Positions 1-8,956 are shown, counted from the stretch's first letter. The stretch is 11,833 nt of DNA from Bacteroidales bacterium (GCA_003451785.1 DMJL01000166.1:1-11833); one strand, 5' to 3'. Made by a program: numbers and translations. The notes: generated from the sequence alone by a model not told the origin.

Positions 1-135
1 ACTTTTTTGTTGCAAGTTCATGGAAAAAAGTGGCAAAGTATCGCCCTTCCATATAAGGATATCGCCAAATTGAGCGGTTGCATTAGCAACCTTGGGCATA
101 ATCAGGATTATCAGAATGATTAGTTTAATTTTCAT
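1..135 (-). CDS. N-terminal fragment of a secreted protein of unknown function
   Basis: The reverse strand opens with ATG at 135 and stays open for 45 codons to the window edge, so only the N-terminus is present. It begins MKIKLIILIILIMPKVANA: a short basic start, a hydrophobic core of Ile/Leu (residues 4-13), then small residues ending in an Ala-x-Ala type signal peptidase I site near residues 17-21. The mature part starts around QFGDILIWKGDTLPLF. An in-frame TAA lies a few codons upstream of the ATG, so the start cannot be far off, although a GTG two codons upstream is also possible. Export across the inner membrane is inferred. The D-I-L-I-x-K-G-D-T-L-P-L-F opening resembles short secreted hypothetical proteins of Bacteroidota, but I cannot assign a function. 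The gene is on the same strand as pdxB, 227 bp downstream of it. Confidence 0.72.
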   Translation of the reverse strand, partial: MKIKLIILIILIMPKVANATAQFGDILIWKGDTLPLFSMNLQQKS

Positions 136-362
136 TACCACAAATAATGCTTATCGCATAAGCCTTTCCAACCAAAAAACATGCCACTTAAACACATCTT
201 AGACTCCAAACAGAGTGGAAGCTGGTCATAGATTGGCCTTGTAAATAGCTGAACCTATGCAGGAAGGGCAATACGACATTTGTTGTGGTAAAGTTTTACA
301 ATTTTCGAGCATTTTAGGTAATTGAATGCGTATAACAGCACGAATCAAAGGACTTAGGGCGA

Positions 363-1505
363 TTAAACAAACCGGTCATCTTCGCAAGCATTATATCCCA
401 AATTCCTTGTTAAAATTTTCATTTCTTCTGTCAGATTCTGTGTGTTTACTTGGTGCGCCGGTGCTTCTCGCCTTATTGGGTAGTCTTCGCGCAGCTTCTC
501 AAACATCTCAGGATTTGCCAATAGGGCACTATGATCCGTTTCTATATTGTAAGATGCCAAGCTTAGTTGAGTGAATAGGTTTTCTAATGTTAAGCAATTT
601 TTGGGTATTAGAATGCCTTCGGGCGCAGGGGGTATAGTAGAAGGACGCCATGAGTTGATTCCCAATCCAAAGAAACGACTTATTGCCTGCACACTCATTG
701 CTGTTCCATTTGCCTTACCATCGGCAGAGTAACCGGCAATATGTGGCGTTGCAATACAAACCATTTGCAGCAATTGCAAATCAATGTTGGGTTCATGCTC
801 CCACACATCAATAATTGCACCTCTCATAATTCCTGCTTGCAATGCATTTTTCAATGCAATGGTATCAACCACCTCACCCCGTGAAGTATTTATGAGCCAT
901 GCCCCTTTGCGCATTTTACTAAACATTTCGCTATTTGCCAGATGAAAGGTTTTGTCCGGTCCATCAGGATTTAATGGTACATGCAAGGAAATAATATCGG
1001 CACCCGCCATCACTTCTTGCAGACTGCTAAAACCATTGCTTCCCTCGATGCGCTCCCGAGGAGGGTCGTTTATCAAGGTTTTAATGCCTAATAATTTGCA
1101 AAGATTTAAAAGGCGATTTCCAACATTGCCAACTCCGACAATCCCAAAAGTGATGTCGCAGAATTTTTTTCCTGTTCGCAGAAGGATGGTTGCCAAAGCC
1201 GACGACATGTATTGCACTACCGAGTTGGCATTGCAGCCCGGCGCATTTGCCCAAACGATACCGTTTTGAGTACAAAATTCCTTATCAATATGGTCATGAC
1301 CAATGGTTGCCGAAGCGATAAATCTAACCTTGGTCCCTTGTAAGAGTTGCGCATCGCACCGAGTGCGAGTTCTTACAATCAAAGCATCTGCATCATACAA
1401 GTGGTGGCGTTGAATTTGCGCTCCAGGATAGTATTCTACCTTCGCAAAAGACTCCAATGCGCCCCTGAGAAAGGGTATTTTATTGTCGGAAACAATCTTT
1501 AACAT
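363..1505 (-). CDS. pdxB: Erythronate-4-phosphate dehydrogenase PdxB
   Basis: Oxidises 4-phospho-D-erythronate to 2-oxo-3-hydroxy-4-phosphobutanoate, the second step of DXP-dependent pyridoxal phosphate synthesis; cytosolic. The 380-residue product has the length of E. coli PdxB (378) and aligns with it throughout from memory. It has a D-2-hydroxyacid dehydrogenase catalytic fold, a PGCNANSVVQY segment (89-99), a Rossmann GVGNVG loop (124-129) followed by D147 in NDPPR, and the catalytic trio R209 (NTSRGE), E238 (WEHEP) and H255 (PHIAGY). The C-terminal part (about 290-380, with FEKLREDYPIRRE) matches the PdxB-specific dimerisation domain, which separates it from serA-type phosphoglycerate dehydrogenases. 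The reading frame is open back to 1631, but homology starts at MLKIVSDNKIPFLRG, so I chose ATG 1505. The extra 42 codons would cross a terminator hairpin. There is no Shine-Dalgarno, only an A-rich leader. It is unrelated in pathway to the upstream sugar-acid cluster. Confidence 0.93.
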   Translation of the reverse strand: MLKIVSDNKIPFLRGALESFAKVEYYPGAQIQRHHLYDADALIVRTRTRCDAQLLQGTKVRFIASATIGHDHIDKEFCTQNGIVWANAPGCNANSVVQYMSSALATILLRTGKKFCDITFGIVGVGNVGNRLLNLCKLLGIKTLINDPPRERIEGSNGFSSLQEVMAGADIISLHVPLNPDGPDKTFHLANSEMFSKMRKGAWLINTSRGEVVDTIALKNALQAGIMRGAIIDVWEHEPNIDLQLLQMVCIATPHIAGYSADGKANGTAMSVQAISRFFGLGINSWRPSTIPPAPEGILIPKNCLTLENLFTQLSLASYNIETDHSALLANPEMFEKLREDYPIRREAPAHQVNTQNLTEEMKILTRNLGYNACEDDRFV

Positions 1506-1518
1506 TTTTGTTGCAATT

Positions 1519-1550
1519 AAAAAAACGGGCATGTGTGGATTACATGCCCG
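1519..1550 (-). terminator. Intrinsic terminator hairpin directly upstream of pdxB
   Basis: Reading the minus strand, arms CGGGCATGT (1550-1542) and ACATGCCCG (1534-1526) form a perfect 9-bp GC-rich stem with a 7-nt loop. Seven T residues follow at once (1525-1519). This is textbook rho-independent form and only works on the minus strand, because the plus-strand flanks are A-rich. It lies 14 nt before the pdxB ATG. It may be the main stop for transcripts leaving the HTCS gene, or an attenuator in the pdxB leader. Confidence 0.8.
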
Positions 1551-1630
1551 AAAATTAACCAAAATAACCCAATCACCAAACAGATTTCTACTTTGACTGA
1601 CACTGCCATTCTTTTTCTTTGAATGAAACA

Positions 1631-1662
1631 AATACGCCCCGACCGATGAGCCGGGGCGTATT
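1631..1662 (-). terminator. Hairpin at the stop codon of the HTCS gene
   Basis: Arms AATACGCCCCG (minus strand, 1662-1652) and CGGGGCGTATT (1641-1631) make a perfect 11-bp stem around a 10-nt loop. The first two bases of the stem belong to the TAA stop codon. The stem is followed on the minus strand by TGTTTCATTC, which is only moderately U-rich, so it may be a weaker terminator or mainly a 3'-end-protecting stem, with the stronger hairpin at 1526-1550 as backup. Confidence 0.68.
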
Positions 1663-4600
1663 ACATAATGGGTCTATTGCTTAATAAAGGATAATACTTC
1701 CTAAAGGCTCTAGTGAATGAGTTTGGATGGTCAAAACCTACCATATAAGCAACTTCTGCAATAGGTATTTTTTGCTGCAAAAGTTGTCCTGCTCTTTTAA
1801 GACGATAAGAATCAATAATTTCCTTGGGCGAAAGCCCGGTAATCTGTTTTATTTTTCTACTGAAGTGGCATCTACTCAAGAAGAAGAGTTGACTCATGTT
1901 TTCTACATCAAAATCGGAGTTAGAAACATTCTCTTCCAATACTTCTTGAATCTTTCTTAGCATTTTACCATCTTCCGACTCAGCCTCGATATTTCCTGGC
2001 TGTGTAATCAGATCCCGCAAGGTTTTTTTGTGGGTCATCTCACGGGACTCTAAAAGGTTTTTTATCCGTAATTTCAGGTATTCTGTGCTAAATGGTTTTT
2101 CGATATAAGCATCGGCTCCCGTTTGATAGCCTTCGAATTTATGCTCGGGCAACGCTCGGGCAGTGAGCAAAACAACTGGAATATGATTGGTTGCAAGATT
2201 GGATTTCAACTTGCGGCATAGGCTATATCCATCCAACTCAGGCATTAACACATCCGAAATAATTATGTCGGGCTGATAATGCTCTGCCTTTTCGTAACCC
2301 CTCAATCCATTGCGTGCCTGAATCAATTCGTAATCGCCATCGAGGATTTCCATTACCAGACTCAGTATCTCTGGGCAGTCTTCAACAACCAATATTAAGG
2401 GCTTTTCTGAACGGCTTACAGCTAAACCGCCCAACCCTTTTTCCCTAATATGGTAAGCTAACCCGTTGTGGTTGTGTGCCAAAGGCATACCTTGCAACTC
2501 TTGGCAAATGTCGTCGGAAATATATTTAGATGTTTGTACCGAAGCACTATGGATAATTGCAATCTGTTCTTCAGAACATATTTCCATGGGCAGGGCAACT
2601 CTAAAAACAGTACCTACTCCAACCTTACTTTCTACTGATATAAAACCGTTTTGAAGGAGTACTAAATCGCGCACAAACGACAATCCTATACCGGAGCTTT
2701 CTCTTATGGCATTTTCCGTATTGCCCGGGTCGTTGTAGAATCGTTCGAAAATTTTGGGCAACCTTTCGGGTTGTATTCCGGCGCCGGTATCGCTAACTGT
2801 AAACCAAACTATATCCGGCGAGGGATCTGGCACTTTTGCTGTTGTATAGACATTAGAACCTAAAATCGGGGGATCAAAGCTATTGCCAACCGTTAAATGT
2901 ATTTGCCCATGACCTGGTGTAGCTTTCAATGCGTTGCTTAGTAAATTGTAAAGAATTTTCTCCAATTGATCATGGTCAAACATCAAAGTCTTTTGTTGTA
3001 GGCGAGCGTCTACAATCAATTCTACTCCTCTGCTTTGTGCAGTTTCGCTGAATAAAGATGCTATCTCTCCTGTAAATGCAACCACATCTCCAGGCTCATA
3101 TTTGAGCGTCATTTTACCGGTTTCGATCCTGCTAATTTCTAATATTTGATTGATTAGCCTAAGAATGCGTTTGGAGTTTCGCTGAATGGTAGTGTATGCC
3201 TTTTGGAGATGGCTTTTTTCTGCTTTTTCGGGCATAGCCATTAGCCGTTCTATGGAGCCCATAATCAATGTCAGAGGGGTACGAAACTCATGGGATATGT
3301 TGGTAAAAAACCGCTGCTTTATGTTTGAAAGGGACTCTACCTTTTCCACCATTTCTGATAGGTAGTCTCTCTGCGAGAGAATTTCAGTGTTTTGGTTTTC
3401 TAATATTACTGTTTTTCGCTCCAATTCTTCCTTTTGCTCCCAAATGGTTTGATTTTGCAGTTCAATCTGCTGTGAATTTTTGCCTAAAGATTGATTGGCT
3501 GCATTTAATGAAAAGTTGAGAGAGTTTAGTTTTCTATTTCTATTTAGCAAGCGCACTTGTAGAAAAACAATAATAGCAAGAAAAGCAGCAACCAGCAAAA
3601 TAAACCAAGGTTGCCTGAAAACTGGCGGTGCTACAACGAAATTAATGGAAGCTGGTGATGGTTCTATATTAAAATTCAAATCCCTTGCCCTTACTTCGAA
3701 CTTATAATTACCACTTTGCAGATTGGTGAGCAGCACACTGGTTTGATTTGAAAACTCCGACCATTTACCCCCATTGAGTCGATACGAAAATGAAATTTGA
3801 CTTTCTGGGGTTTCCATCCAATAATCGGTTGCCGACCAACTTATTAGAGTGTTCCCTACGCTTGCTACATTTTCGGTATAAACATGAATAGTTGTTTTGG
3901 GTGGATGTTCGTCGCCGGAATAACGAACAGTCCAGAAATCTTCTATTGCGTTGGGCGTAATAATACTGAATGGCAAAGCCCTGCGTTTCCATTCTCTTCG
4001 AGATTTGTTTATCCATAAATTACCATTGTAGTCAACCAACACTTCTCCTCCTTCGCGCGAAATGCGAAAGTAATCATCAAATAGCCCGGCATTCCATCTA
4101 TTGCCATCAAAAACAGCCATCCCCCTATCGGTGATTGCCCAAACCCTGTCGGGTTTTTCTTCAAAAATGCTGATAATGGTATTGCCCGGCAAACCGTTGG
4201 CAGTAGTAAAATGCTGCCATCGACTGCCATTGTATTGAAAAATTCCATAATGACGCGAACCCACCCAAAGTTGTGAGCGACTGTGTACGATATCGATATA
4301 GTCGTTGAGCAATTCCTTTTCAGGCAGATGCTCCCATTGCCCATTACTAAATCTTAGCAATCTTGATCCTCCCAACCAAATTGAGCCATCGGGCGATTGC
4401 CCAATTCCATAAACATTATGCTGGGCAATGCCATGCTCTTGGGTGTGATGCTTCCAATTGAGGTTAGCATCGTTTGGGTTTATCAACTGCAACACTCCTG
4501 ATATTTGCCCTAACGCTTCCTGCCTATCTACACTTGCTCCAAACCAAAGTGCGCCATTTCTGTCTAAAAAAACCGACCGAGGATCTATACCCCACGAAAG

Positions 4601-5983
4601 TTGAGGGTGCAATTGCTTAATCCATCTACCATTGTGCAAATAGGCTGTAGCAGCAACGCCTCTATGACTTCCTGTTGCCCAAATCCTACCACCGGGCACA
4701 TCTATCAATCGTGTAGGTGCATCAATCAATCCGCTCGAAACATCGAAAGCATACCAGCTATCGAACGCATTGTAAACAACTCTACCATCGGAGGCTATAA
4801 ACCATTCTCTATTATCATTACCCTGAAACTGAAAATTAAGACCATGGTATTTAACCCATTTTTGGGTATCGTAGGCAAGGCGATAAACATCGCCCTGCAC
4901 TCCGGCGACCCAAATCTGACCATCGCCAGATTGGTGGAAAATGATTCTGGATGAAGGAACAGGGTCGGAAGGGCCTGTAAATACTCGCCATTGACCATTT
5001 CTGTAAACAAAAATGCGTTCTAAACCGCCAATCCAAATCGAGCCGTCAGACAATTCCACAATATCGGTATGCAGCTCGTCGCCTCCAAACTGGGAACTTA
5101 ATCGAATCTCCTCCCAACGGTTGTTTCGTAGCCTAAGAATGCCACTTTTGTAGAAACTGCTTATTATCCATCTTTCGCCGGTACGGGTTTCGAGAACTTG
5201 GTTGCGATTGGGAAGTCTAATACCTCCCAACTCTGATGTTATAGTGTAGCGCCTGAGAATGGGGTCGGTAGTATCTCGAAGATAAAACTGCAATAGTCGC
5301 CCAGTGTTGGCGCGCGACATAAACAGCCAAATAAGGCCGTCGCGATGAACAAAAATATCATCTACCCTACCGAAATTGTGGTTGAAAAGAATCTCGTCGG
5401 GCAGAAAATGAAGCTGTATATCGCCGTGGGCTGCTCTCAAAGGCTGCTCCTTGCCCATAACCGTAAGCATGGAAACTTTCCCATTGCGCAATATTATTAT
5501 TCCGTCTTGAGTGCCCGCTAATATGGTTCCATCAGGTGTTTCGGAAATAGCTGAAACACCTAACGAAACATCGGTTGCTATAGGGAAAACCCTGTTCCAT
5601 TGAGTGCCATCAAAAATCAATAATCCGGCTTCCCCGCCGGCCACAATCTTACCATCACGGGTTTTAAAGAGTGTGGTTACAGGTTGTTGCAAAAAGGGAG
5701 CATCATCGAAATGCTCCCATTTATATCCATCAAAACGCATAAGCCCACGGTCTAAACCAAACCACATGTGGCCATGCTTATCATCTATCATACATCGTAC
5801 ACCTTTTCCCGAAAGGACTTCTATATGACGCCACCTCCAGCGTTCATTTAATGGCTCGGAAATATGGGGCGAATATGGAGTGCGAGCAATACCTTCAGAT
5901 ATGAGCAACAAAAATAGGAGTACTCCCGCCAAAACAGGCGAGAGTTTAAAACCCCGTTTAAGATTTGAACCCATTGATTTCAT
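1661..5983 (-). CDS. Hybrid two-component system sensor histidine kinase/response regulator (HTCS)
   Basis: A one-protein signal path of 1440 residues spanning the inner membrane. Domains in order: signal peptide or anchor (about 15-32); a periplasmic sensor of repeated propeller strands (about 50-695, repeats such as DGSIWIGG, DGSIWLGG, NGALWFGA, DRVWAITDRGMAVFDG); a Y_Y_Y domain (about 719-785); a transmembrane helix (791-812); a coiled coil (816-885); HisKA with phospho-acceptor H898 (SHEFRTP); HATPase_c with N1017 in NLLSNA, DTGAG (1065-1069) and GIGL (1098-1101). A receiver follows (about 1195-1311; E1201/D1202, phospho-acceptor D1244, T1274, K1296 in EKPF), then an AraC-type double helix-turn-helix (about 1339-1431). 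All catalytic residues are present. The C-terminus ends KYYPLLSNRPIM, without the usual SP-x-x-Y motif. The frame is open to a TTG at 6001; ATG 5983 (or 5974) gives a better signal peptide. It lies 59 bp after dctM on the same strand, so it is probably co-transcribed. The ligand is unknown; HTCS proteins usually sense glycan fragments. Confidence 0.95.
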   Translation of the reverse strand: MKSMGSNLKRGFKLSPVLAGVLLFLLLISEGIARTPYSPHISEPLNERWRWRHIEVLSGKGVRCMIDDKHGHMWFGLDRGLMRFDGYKWEHFDDAPFLQQPVTTLFKTRDGKIVAGGEAGLLIFDGTQWNRVFPIATDVSLGVSAISETPDGTILAGTQDGIIILRNGKVSMLTVMGKEQPLRAAHGDIQLHFLPDEILFNHNFGRVDDIFVHRDGLIWLFMSRANTGRLLQFYLRDTTDPILRRYTITSELGGIRLPNRNQVLETRTGERWIISSFYKSGILRLRNNRWEEIRLSSQFGGDELHTDIVELSDGSIWIGGLERIFVYRNGQWRVFTGPSDPVPSSRIIFHQSGDGQIWVAGVQGDVYRLAYDTQKWVKYHGLNFQFQGNDNREWFIASDGRVVYNAFDSWYAFDVSSGLIDAPTRLIDVPGGRIWATGSHRGVAATAYLHNGRWIKQLHPQLSWGIDPRSVFLDRNGALWFGASVDRQEALGQISGVLQLINPNDANLNWKHHTQEHGIAQHNVYGIGQSPDGSIWLGGSRLLRFSNGQWEHLPEKELLNDYIDIVHSRSQLWVGSRHYGIFQYNGSRWQHFTTANGLPGNTIISIFEEKPDRVWAITDRGMAVFDGNRWNAGLFDDYFRISREGGEVLVDYNGNLWINKSRREWKRRALPFSIITPNAIEDFWTVRYSGDEHPPKTTIHVYTENVASVGNTLISWSATDYWMETPESQISFSYRLNGGKWSEFSNQTSVLLTNLQSGNYKFEVRARDLNFNIEPSPASINFVVAPPVFRQPWFILLVAAFLAIIVFLQVRLLNRNRKLNSLNFSLNAANQSLGKNSQQIELQNQTIWEQKEELERKTVILENQNTEILSQRDYLSEMVEKVESLSNIKQRFFTNISHEFRTPLTLIMGSIERLMAMPEKAEKSHLQKAYTTIQRNSKRILRLINQILEISRIETGKMTLKYEPGDVVAFTGEIASLFSETAQSRGVELIVDARLQQKTLMFDHDQLEKILYNLLSNALKATPGHGQIHLTVGNSFDPPILGSNVYTTAKVPDPSPDIVWFTVSDTGAGIQPERLPKIFERFYNDPGNTENAIRESSGIGLSFVRDLVLLQNGFISVESKVGVGTVFRVALPMEICSEEQIAIIHSASVQTSKYISDDICQELQGMPLAHNHNGLAYHIREKGLGGLAVSRSEKPLILVVEDCPEILSLVMEILDGDYELIQARNGLRGYEKAEHYQPDIIISDVLMPELDGYSLCRKLKSNLATNHIPVVLLTARALPEHKFEGYQTGADAYIEKPFSTEYLKLRIKNLLESREMTHKKTLRDLITQPGNIEAESEDGKMLRKIQEVLEENVSNSDFDVENMSQLFFLSRCHFSRKIKQITGLSPKEIIDSYRLKRAGQLLQQKIPIAEVAYMVGFDHPNSFTRAFRKYYPLLSNRPIM

Positions 5984-5998
5984 GGGCGTTGCGTTTAT

Positions 5999-6030
5999 CA
6001 AATCGTATAATGATACTAAATTTTTGCCAA
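5999..6030 (-). promoter_or_regulatory. Possible secondary promoter for the HTCS gene
   Basis: On the minus strand between dctM and the HTCS gene, a TTG (6030-6028) is followed after 20 nt by TACGATTTG (6007-5999). That is close to the Bacteroidota -33/-7 pattern TTG-N19-21-TAnnTTTG, with one extra base in the -7 box. Transcription would start about 10-20 nt before the chosen ATG. It could give basal sensor expression independent of the transporter operon. The match is imperfect and the region is AT-rich, so chance is a real alternative. Confidence 0.25.
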
Positions 6031-6042
6031 TTTTTCAATATT

Positions 6043-7338
6043 TTAATAACCCAAAACTCTCGGAAGCCACAAACTTATCTCAGGGAAATAGGTAATTATT
6101 AACAAAACGACCACCATGGCTACAAAAAGCGGAATAAGGGGTTTTATGACACGCTCAATTCCAATATTTGCTACACTGCAACCAATAAAAAGCACAGAAC
6201 CCACCGGAGGCGTACAAAGACCTACGCACAGATTCATTATCATAATAATTCCAAAATGAATAGGATCCACTCCCAATTCTACAACTACGGGCAGAAAGAT
6301 GGGAGTGAAAATTAATACTGCCGGAGTCATATCCATAAATATTCCAACGATTAGCAGCACAATATTTATCAAGATCAGCAATACAATCTTATCGTTGCTA
6401 ATGGCCAGCAACCCTTCGCCAACTGCCTGAGGGAGATTTGCATACGACATTACCCACGAAAGCCCCATTGAGGTACCTATCAGCAACATTACAATAGAAG
6501 TAATCCCAATAGTACGGAGCAAGATGCCCGGGAAATGTTTGAACTTAATCTGCTTGTATATAACAGCTAAAATAAGCGTATAAACCACCGCAATTGCCGA
6601 TGCTTCGGTTGCGGTAAAATATCCGGCAATAATTCCACCAATGACCACCACCAGTAGGAAAATACTGGGAACAGCATTAAGGAACTTCATCACACCTTCC
6701 TTAAAACCCACACTCTCACCCACCGGATAATTTCTACGATATGCAATGGCCGCCGCTGTAATCATTAAGCCCAATCCCATAAGCAATCCGGGGATGTATC
6801 CGGCCAAAAAAAGTGCAGCTATCGAAACTCCGCCACTTGCCAAACTATAAACTATCATGATATTGCTCGGCGGAATTACCAGACCAGTAGTTGCAGATGT
6901 AATATTCACAGCAGCACTGTAGCCTTTATCGTATCCCTCTTCGGTCATTTTGGGTCCCATAAAACTCCCGATTGCAGACGATGCAGCCGCTGCCGACCCC
7001 GAAATAGCTCCAAAGAGCATATTGGCTGTTATATTCACCATTGCCAATCCGCCAGGGAGTCTTCCTACTAATACTTTTGCAAATTCTATCAGCCTGATAG
7101 CAATGCCGCCCTGATTCATCAACTGACCTGCAAGCACAAAAAAGGGAATTGCCAATAGCGCAAAACTGTTGAGGGCAACTGCCATGCGTTGTGCAAGGGT
7201 GGTAAAGGCCGGCATGGGCAGAATGCTTATCAGCAAAGTGAGTGTTCCCGCAATCCCTATACTAAAAGCTATGGGTACTCCAAGAATTAGGAGCGATAAA
7301 AAGGAAATTAGCAGAACTAATATTTCAAAAACTTCCAT
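6043..7338 (-). CDS. dctM: TRAP transporter large permease subunit DctM
   Basis: The large membrane subunit that carries substrate and co-transported sodium ions in a tripartite ATP-independent periplasmic (TRAP) transporter. The 431-residue product has the normal size for the family and is hydrophobic throughout, with about 11-12 membrane helices by eye. Family signatures visible are FFVLAGQLMNQGG (66-78), NMLFGAISGSAAAASSAIGSFMGPKM (107-131), GLVIPPSNIMIVYS (152-165), a TATEASAIAVVY segment (242-253), and DMTPAVLIFTPIFLP (336-350) followed by LCTPPVGSVLF (374-384). The GSAAA and TPPVG stretches lie at the helix-break regions that hold the sodium and substrate sites in this superfamily. The ATG at 7338 sits 10 bp after the dctQ stop, indicating translational and transcriptional linkage. 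The gene looks intact. Substrate specificity comes mainly from DctP. Confidence 0.95.
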   Translation of the reverse strand: MEVFEILVLLISFLSLLILGVPIAFSIGIAGTLTLLISILPMPAFTTLAQRMAVALNSFALLAIPFFVLAGQLMNQGGIAIRLIEFAKVLVGRLPGGLAMVNITANMLFGAISGSAAAASSAIGSFMGPKMTEEGYDKGYSAAVNITSATTGLVIPPSNIMIVYSLASGGVSIAALFLAGYIPGLLMGLGLMITAAAIAYRRNYPVGESVGFKEGVMKFLNAVPSIFLLVVVIGGIIAGYFTATEASAIAVVYTLILAVIYKQIKFKHFPGILLRTIGITSIVMLLIGTSMGLSWVMSYANLPQAVGEGLLAISNDKIVLLILINIVLLIVGIFMDMTPAVLIFTPIFLPVVVELGVDPIHFGIIMIMNLCVGLCTPPVGSVLFIGCSVANIGIERVIKPLIPLFVAMVVVLLIITYFPEISLWLPRVLGY

Positions 7339-7348
7339 GGTATATTTT

Positions 7349-7846
7349 TTAGGAATTGTGGGTGTTAGATGAGATAGTGCGGGTTTTAAGAATTACAAAA
7401 ATATCTTCGACCGCATAGAAAATAATCAACAAGCCGCTGATAGGTATCACCATATAAATCAACCCAATGGGGATTTTCAATGCTGACGAAATCTGGTTCA
7501 GATAAAGTGTGAGGTAGGTTAGATTTACTCCCCCTACCACCATCACAAAAACGGCAAAAAGCACAATGAGGCAGTTGACTAGCACCTGTACGCGAATTTG
7601 GTTTTCCGCCTTGAGCTTGGTTGACAAAAGGGTGATTGCTAAGTGTTGTTTCTTGCCCGCAGCATAAGCAGATCCCAAAAGGCCCACCCAAATAAGTAGA
7701 AAACCTGCAAGCTCATCGGTATAGGGACTGGGTTGACCAATTACAAACCTACTGATTACCTGCCATAAAACATTCAAAACCAGCACTACAAGGAGTGTGC
7801 AAACCACAATCTCTAATAGTAGATCAACATACTTTTTTGCTTTCAT
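7349..7846 (-). CDS. dctQ: TRAP transporter small permease subunit DctQ
   Basis: The small membrane partner of DctM; it scaffolds the transporter domain. With ATG 7846 the protein is 165 residues, typical for DctQ, with four membrane segments near 11-33, 47-65, 87-110 and 127-147. The hallmark stretch YTDELAGFLLIWVGLLGSAYAAGKKQHLA (42-70) is present, including the conserved acidic pair, W53, the GSA turn and H68 before helix 2 ends. The frame is open to an ATG at 7930, but that would overlap the end of dctP by 35 bp and add a hydrophilic stretch not expected in the family, so I use 7846, which leaves 49 bp after dctP. It is separate from dctM rather than fused to it. Confidence 0.92.
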   Translation of the reverse strand: MKAKKYVDLLLEIVVCTLLVVLVLNVLWQVISRFVIGQPSPYTDELAGFLLIWVGLLGSAYAAGKKQHLAITLLSTKLKAENQIRVQVLVNCLIVLFAVFVMVVGGVNLTYLTLYLNQISSALKIPIGLIYMVIPISGLLIIFYAVEDIFVILKTRTISSNTHNS

Positions 7847-7895
7847 TCGATTTGATATTTTTGTGTAAAAATCCACTTCATTTATATGATGTGAA

Positions 7896-8894
7896 CTATT
7901 GTTTTGCCAAAATTCTGGTAATAAGGTCATTCATTCTTGGGTTTTGCCTCAAGTTTTGATAAATAACCTGCACTCTTTCTATGAATGGTGCCTTATCGGG
8001 AGTAATTATGGTAACTCCTGCTTGTCTGGCTCGTTCCATGGTTTCACTTTCTGATTCATTCCAAAGTTCTCTCTGATGGATAGCCGATTCATCGGCTGCT
8101 TCTTGCACCCATTGCTGCTCCTGCTCTGTGAGTTGATTCCAAACTTTGGTACTAATAGCCAGCACATCGGGAATGGTAGTATGCTCTGTAAGAGAGTAGT
8201 ATCTGGATACTTCATAATGGTGCGAAAGCACAAAACTTGGAGGATTATTCTCGGCACCATCCACAACTCCGGCTTGCAAGGCTGTATATAACTCGCCCCA
8301 TGACATGGGTGTAGGGGAGCCGCCAAATGCTTTTATCATTGCAATAGCCGAAGGACTTTGCATTACCCTAATTTTTAGCCCGCGAAGATCATCTGGATGA
8401 TTTATGGGTCGTTGGGATGTGTAGAAACTTCTGCTGCCAGCATCGTAAAATGTGAGTCCTCTTAGCCTGTATCGCTCAATTTCGAGTAGGAGTTCTTGGC
8501 CTATTTCGCTTTCCAACACCCGATGCAAATGGGTCTTATCGGCAAAAAGGAAAGGAACTCCAAAAATTGCATAACTGGGAGCAAAACCCTCTAAAATGGC
8601 TGCAGAAACTTTGGTTATGGCAAGGCTGCCAATCTGAAGCATCTCTGCATTCTCACGCTCGGTGCCAAGTTGTCCTCCGGGGTAAATTTCCATAGTCAAT
8701 TTGCCTCCCGATTTTTCCTCCACTCTTTGAGCCATATACACCATAGCCTTGTGCACAGAATGATTCTGATCTAATGCGTGTGCCACCTTGAGGACTCTTC
8801 CCTTATCCGCATCGGCACATGAGCCAAACAGAATTAGCATTAAAACCATTCCCGAAAGGGAAAATACTTTTGAAATAAAATGCTTATTTTTCAT
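7896..8894 (-). CDS. dctP: TRAP transporter solute-binding lipoprotein DctP
   Basis: The periplasmic receptor of the TRAP system, which binds a carboxylate-bearing solute and delivers it to DctQM. The 332-residue protein starts MKNKHF, has a hydrophobic signal (7-23) and a lipobox-like LFGSC with C26 as the probable lipidation site. It would therefore be membrane-tethered rather than freely soluble as in most Proteobacteria. Family landmarks are YPGGQLGTERENAEMLQIGSL (71-91), R155 in GSRSFY, DLRGLKIRVMQS (169-180) with R176, the arginine that salt-bridges the ligand carboxylate in this family, and GELYTALQAGVVDGAEN (200-216). The IRVMQSP...ELYTALQAGVVDG pattern resembles receptors of sugar acids (YiaO/uronate group) more than C4-dicarboxylate ones, which agrees with the KDPG-type aldolase gene just upstream. 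The frame extends to 8945, but ATG 8894 gives the proper lipoprotein signal. Confidence 0.93.
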   Translation of the reverse strand: MKNKHFISKVFSLSGMVLMLILFGSCADADKGRVLKVAHALDQNHSVHKAMVYMAQRVEEKSGGKLTMEIYPGGQLGTERENAEMLQIGSLAITKVSAAILEGFAPSYAIFGVPFLFADKTHLHRVLESEIGQELLLEIERYRLRGLTFYDAGSRSFYTSQRPINHPDDLRGLKIRVMQSPSAIAMIKAFGGSPTPMSWGELYTALQAGVVDGAENNPPSFVLSHHYEVSRYYSLTEHTTIPDVLAISTKVWNQLTEQEQQWVQEAADESAIHQRELWNESESETMERARQAGVTIITPDKAPFIERVQVIYQNLRQNPRMNDLITRILAKQ

Positions 8895-8956
8895 TTTTGA
8901 ATTGTAAAATGTGATTGCAAGTAACGAATTGAAACGAAGCAACAAGGTAGATAGTG

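Noticed and set aside
952..1269. 105-codon plus-strand open frame
   Set aside because: Antisense shadow of pdxB, whose reading frame is clearly conserved.
1424..1446. Possible frameshift at the C-terminus of the HTCS AraC domain (missing SP-x-x-Y motif)
   Set aside because: The numbers here are residues counted from the TTG at 6001. Both HTH helices are intact and the stop is followed at once by a hairpin, so a naturally short end is simpler than a frameshift.
1506..1631. 42-codon N-terminal extension of pdxB
   Set aside because: PdxB homology begins at the ATG at 1505, and the extension would translate through the terminator hairpin.
4601..4954. 117-codon plus-strand open frame
   Set aside because: Lies wholly inside the HTCS propeller coding region on the other strand; low-complexity composition and no family motif.
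8895..8945. 17-codon N-terminal extension of DctP
   Set aside because: ATG 8894 yields a proper lipoprotein signal peptide; the extension would spoil it.
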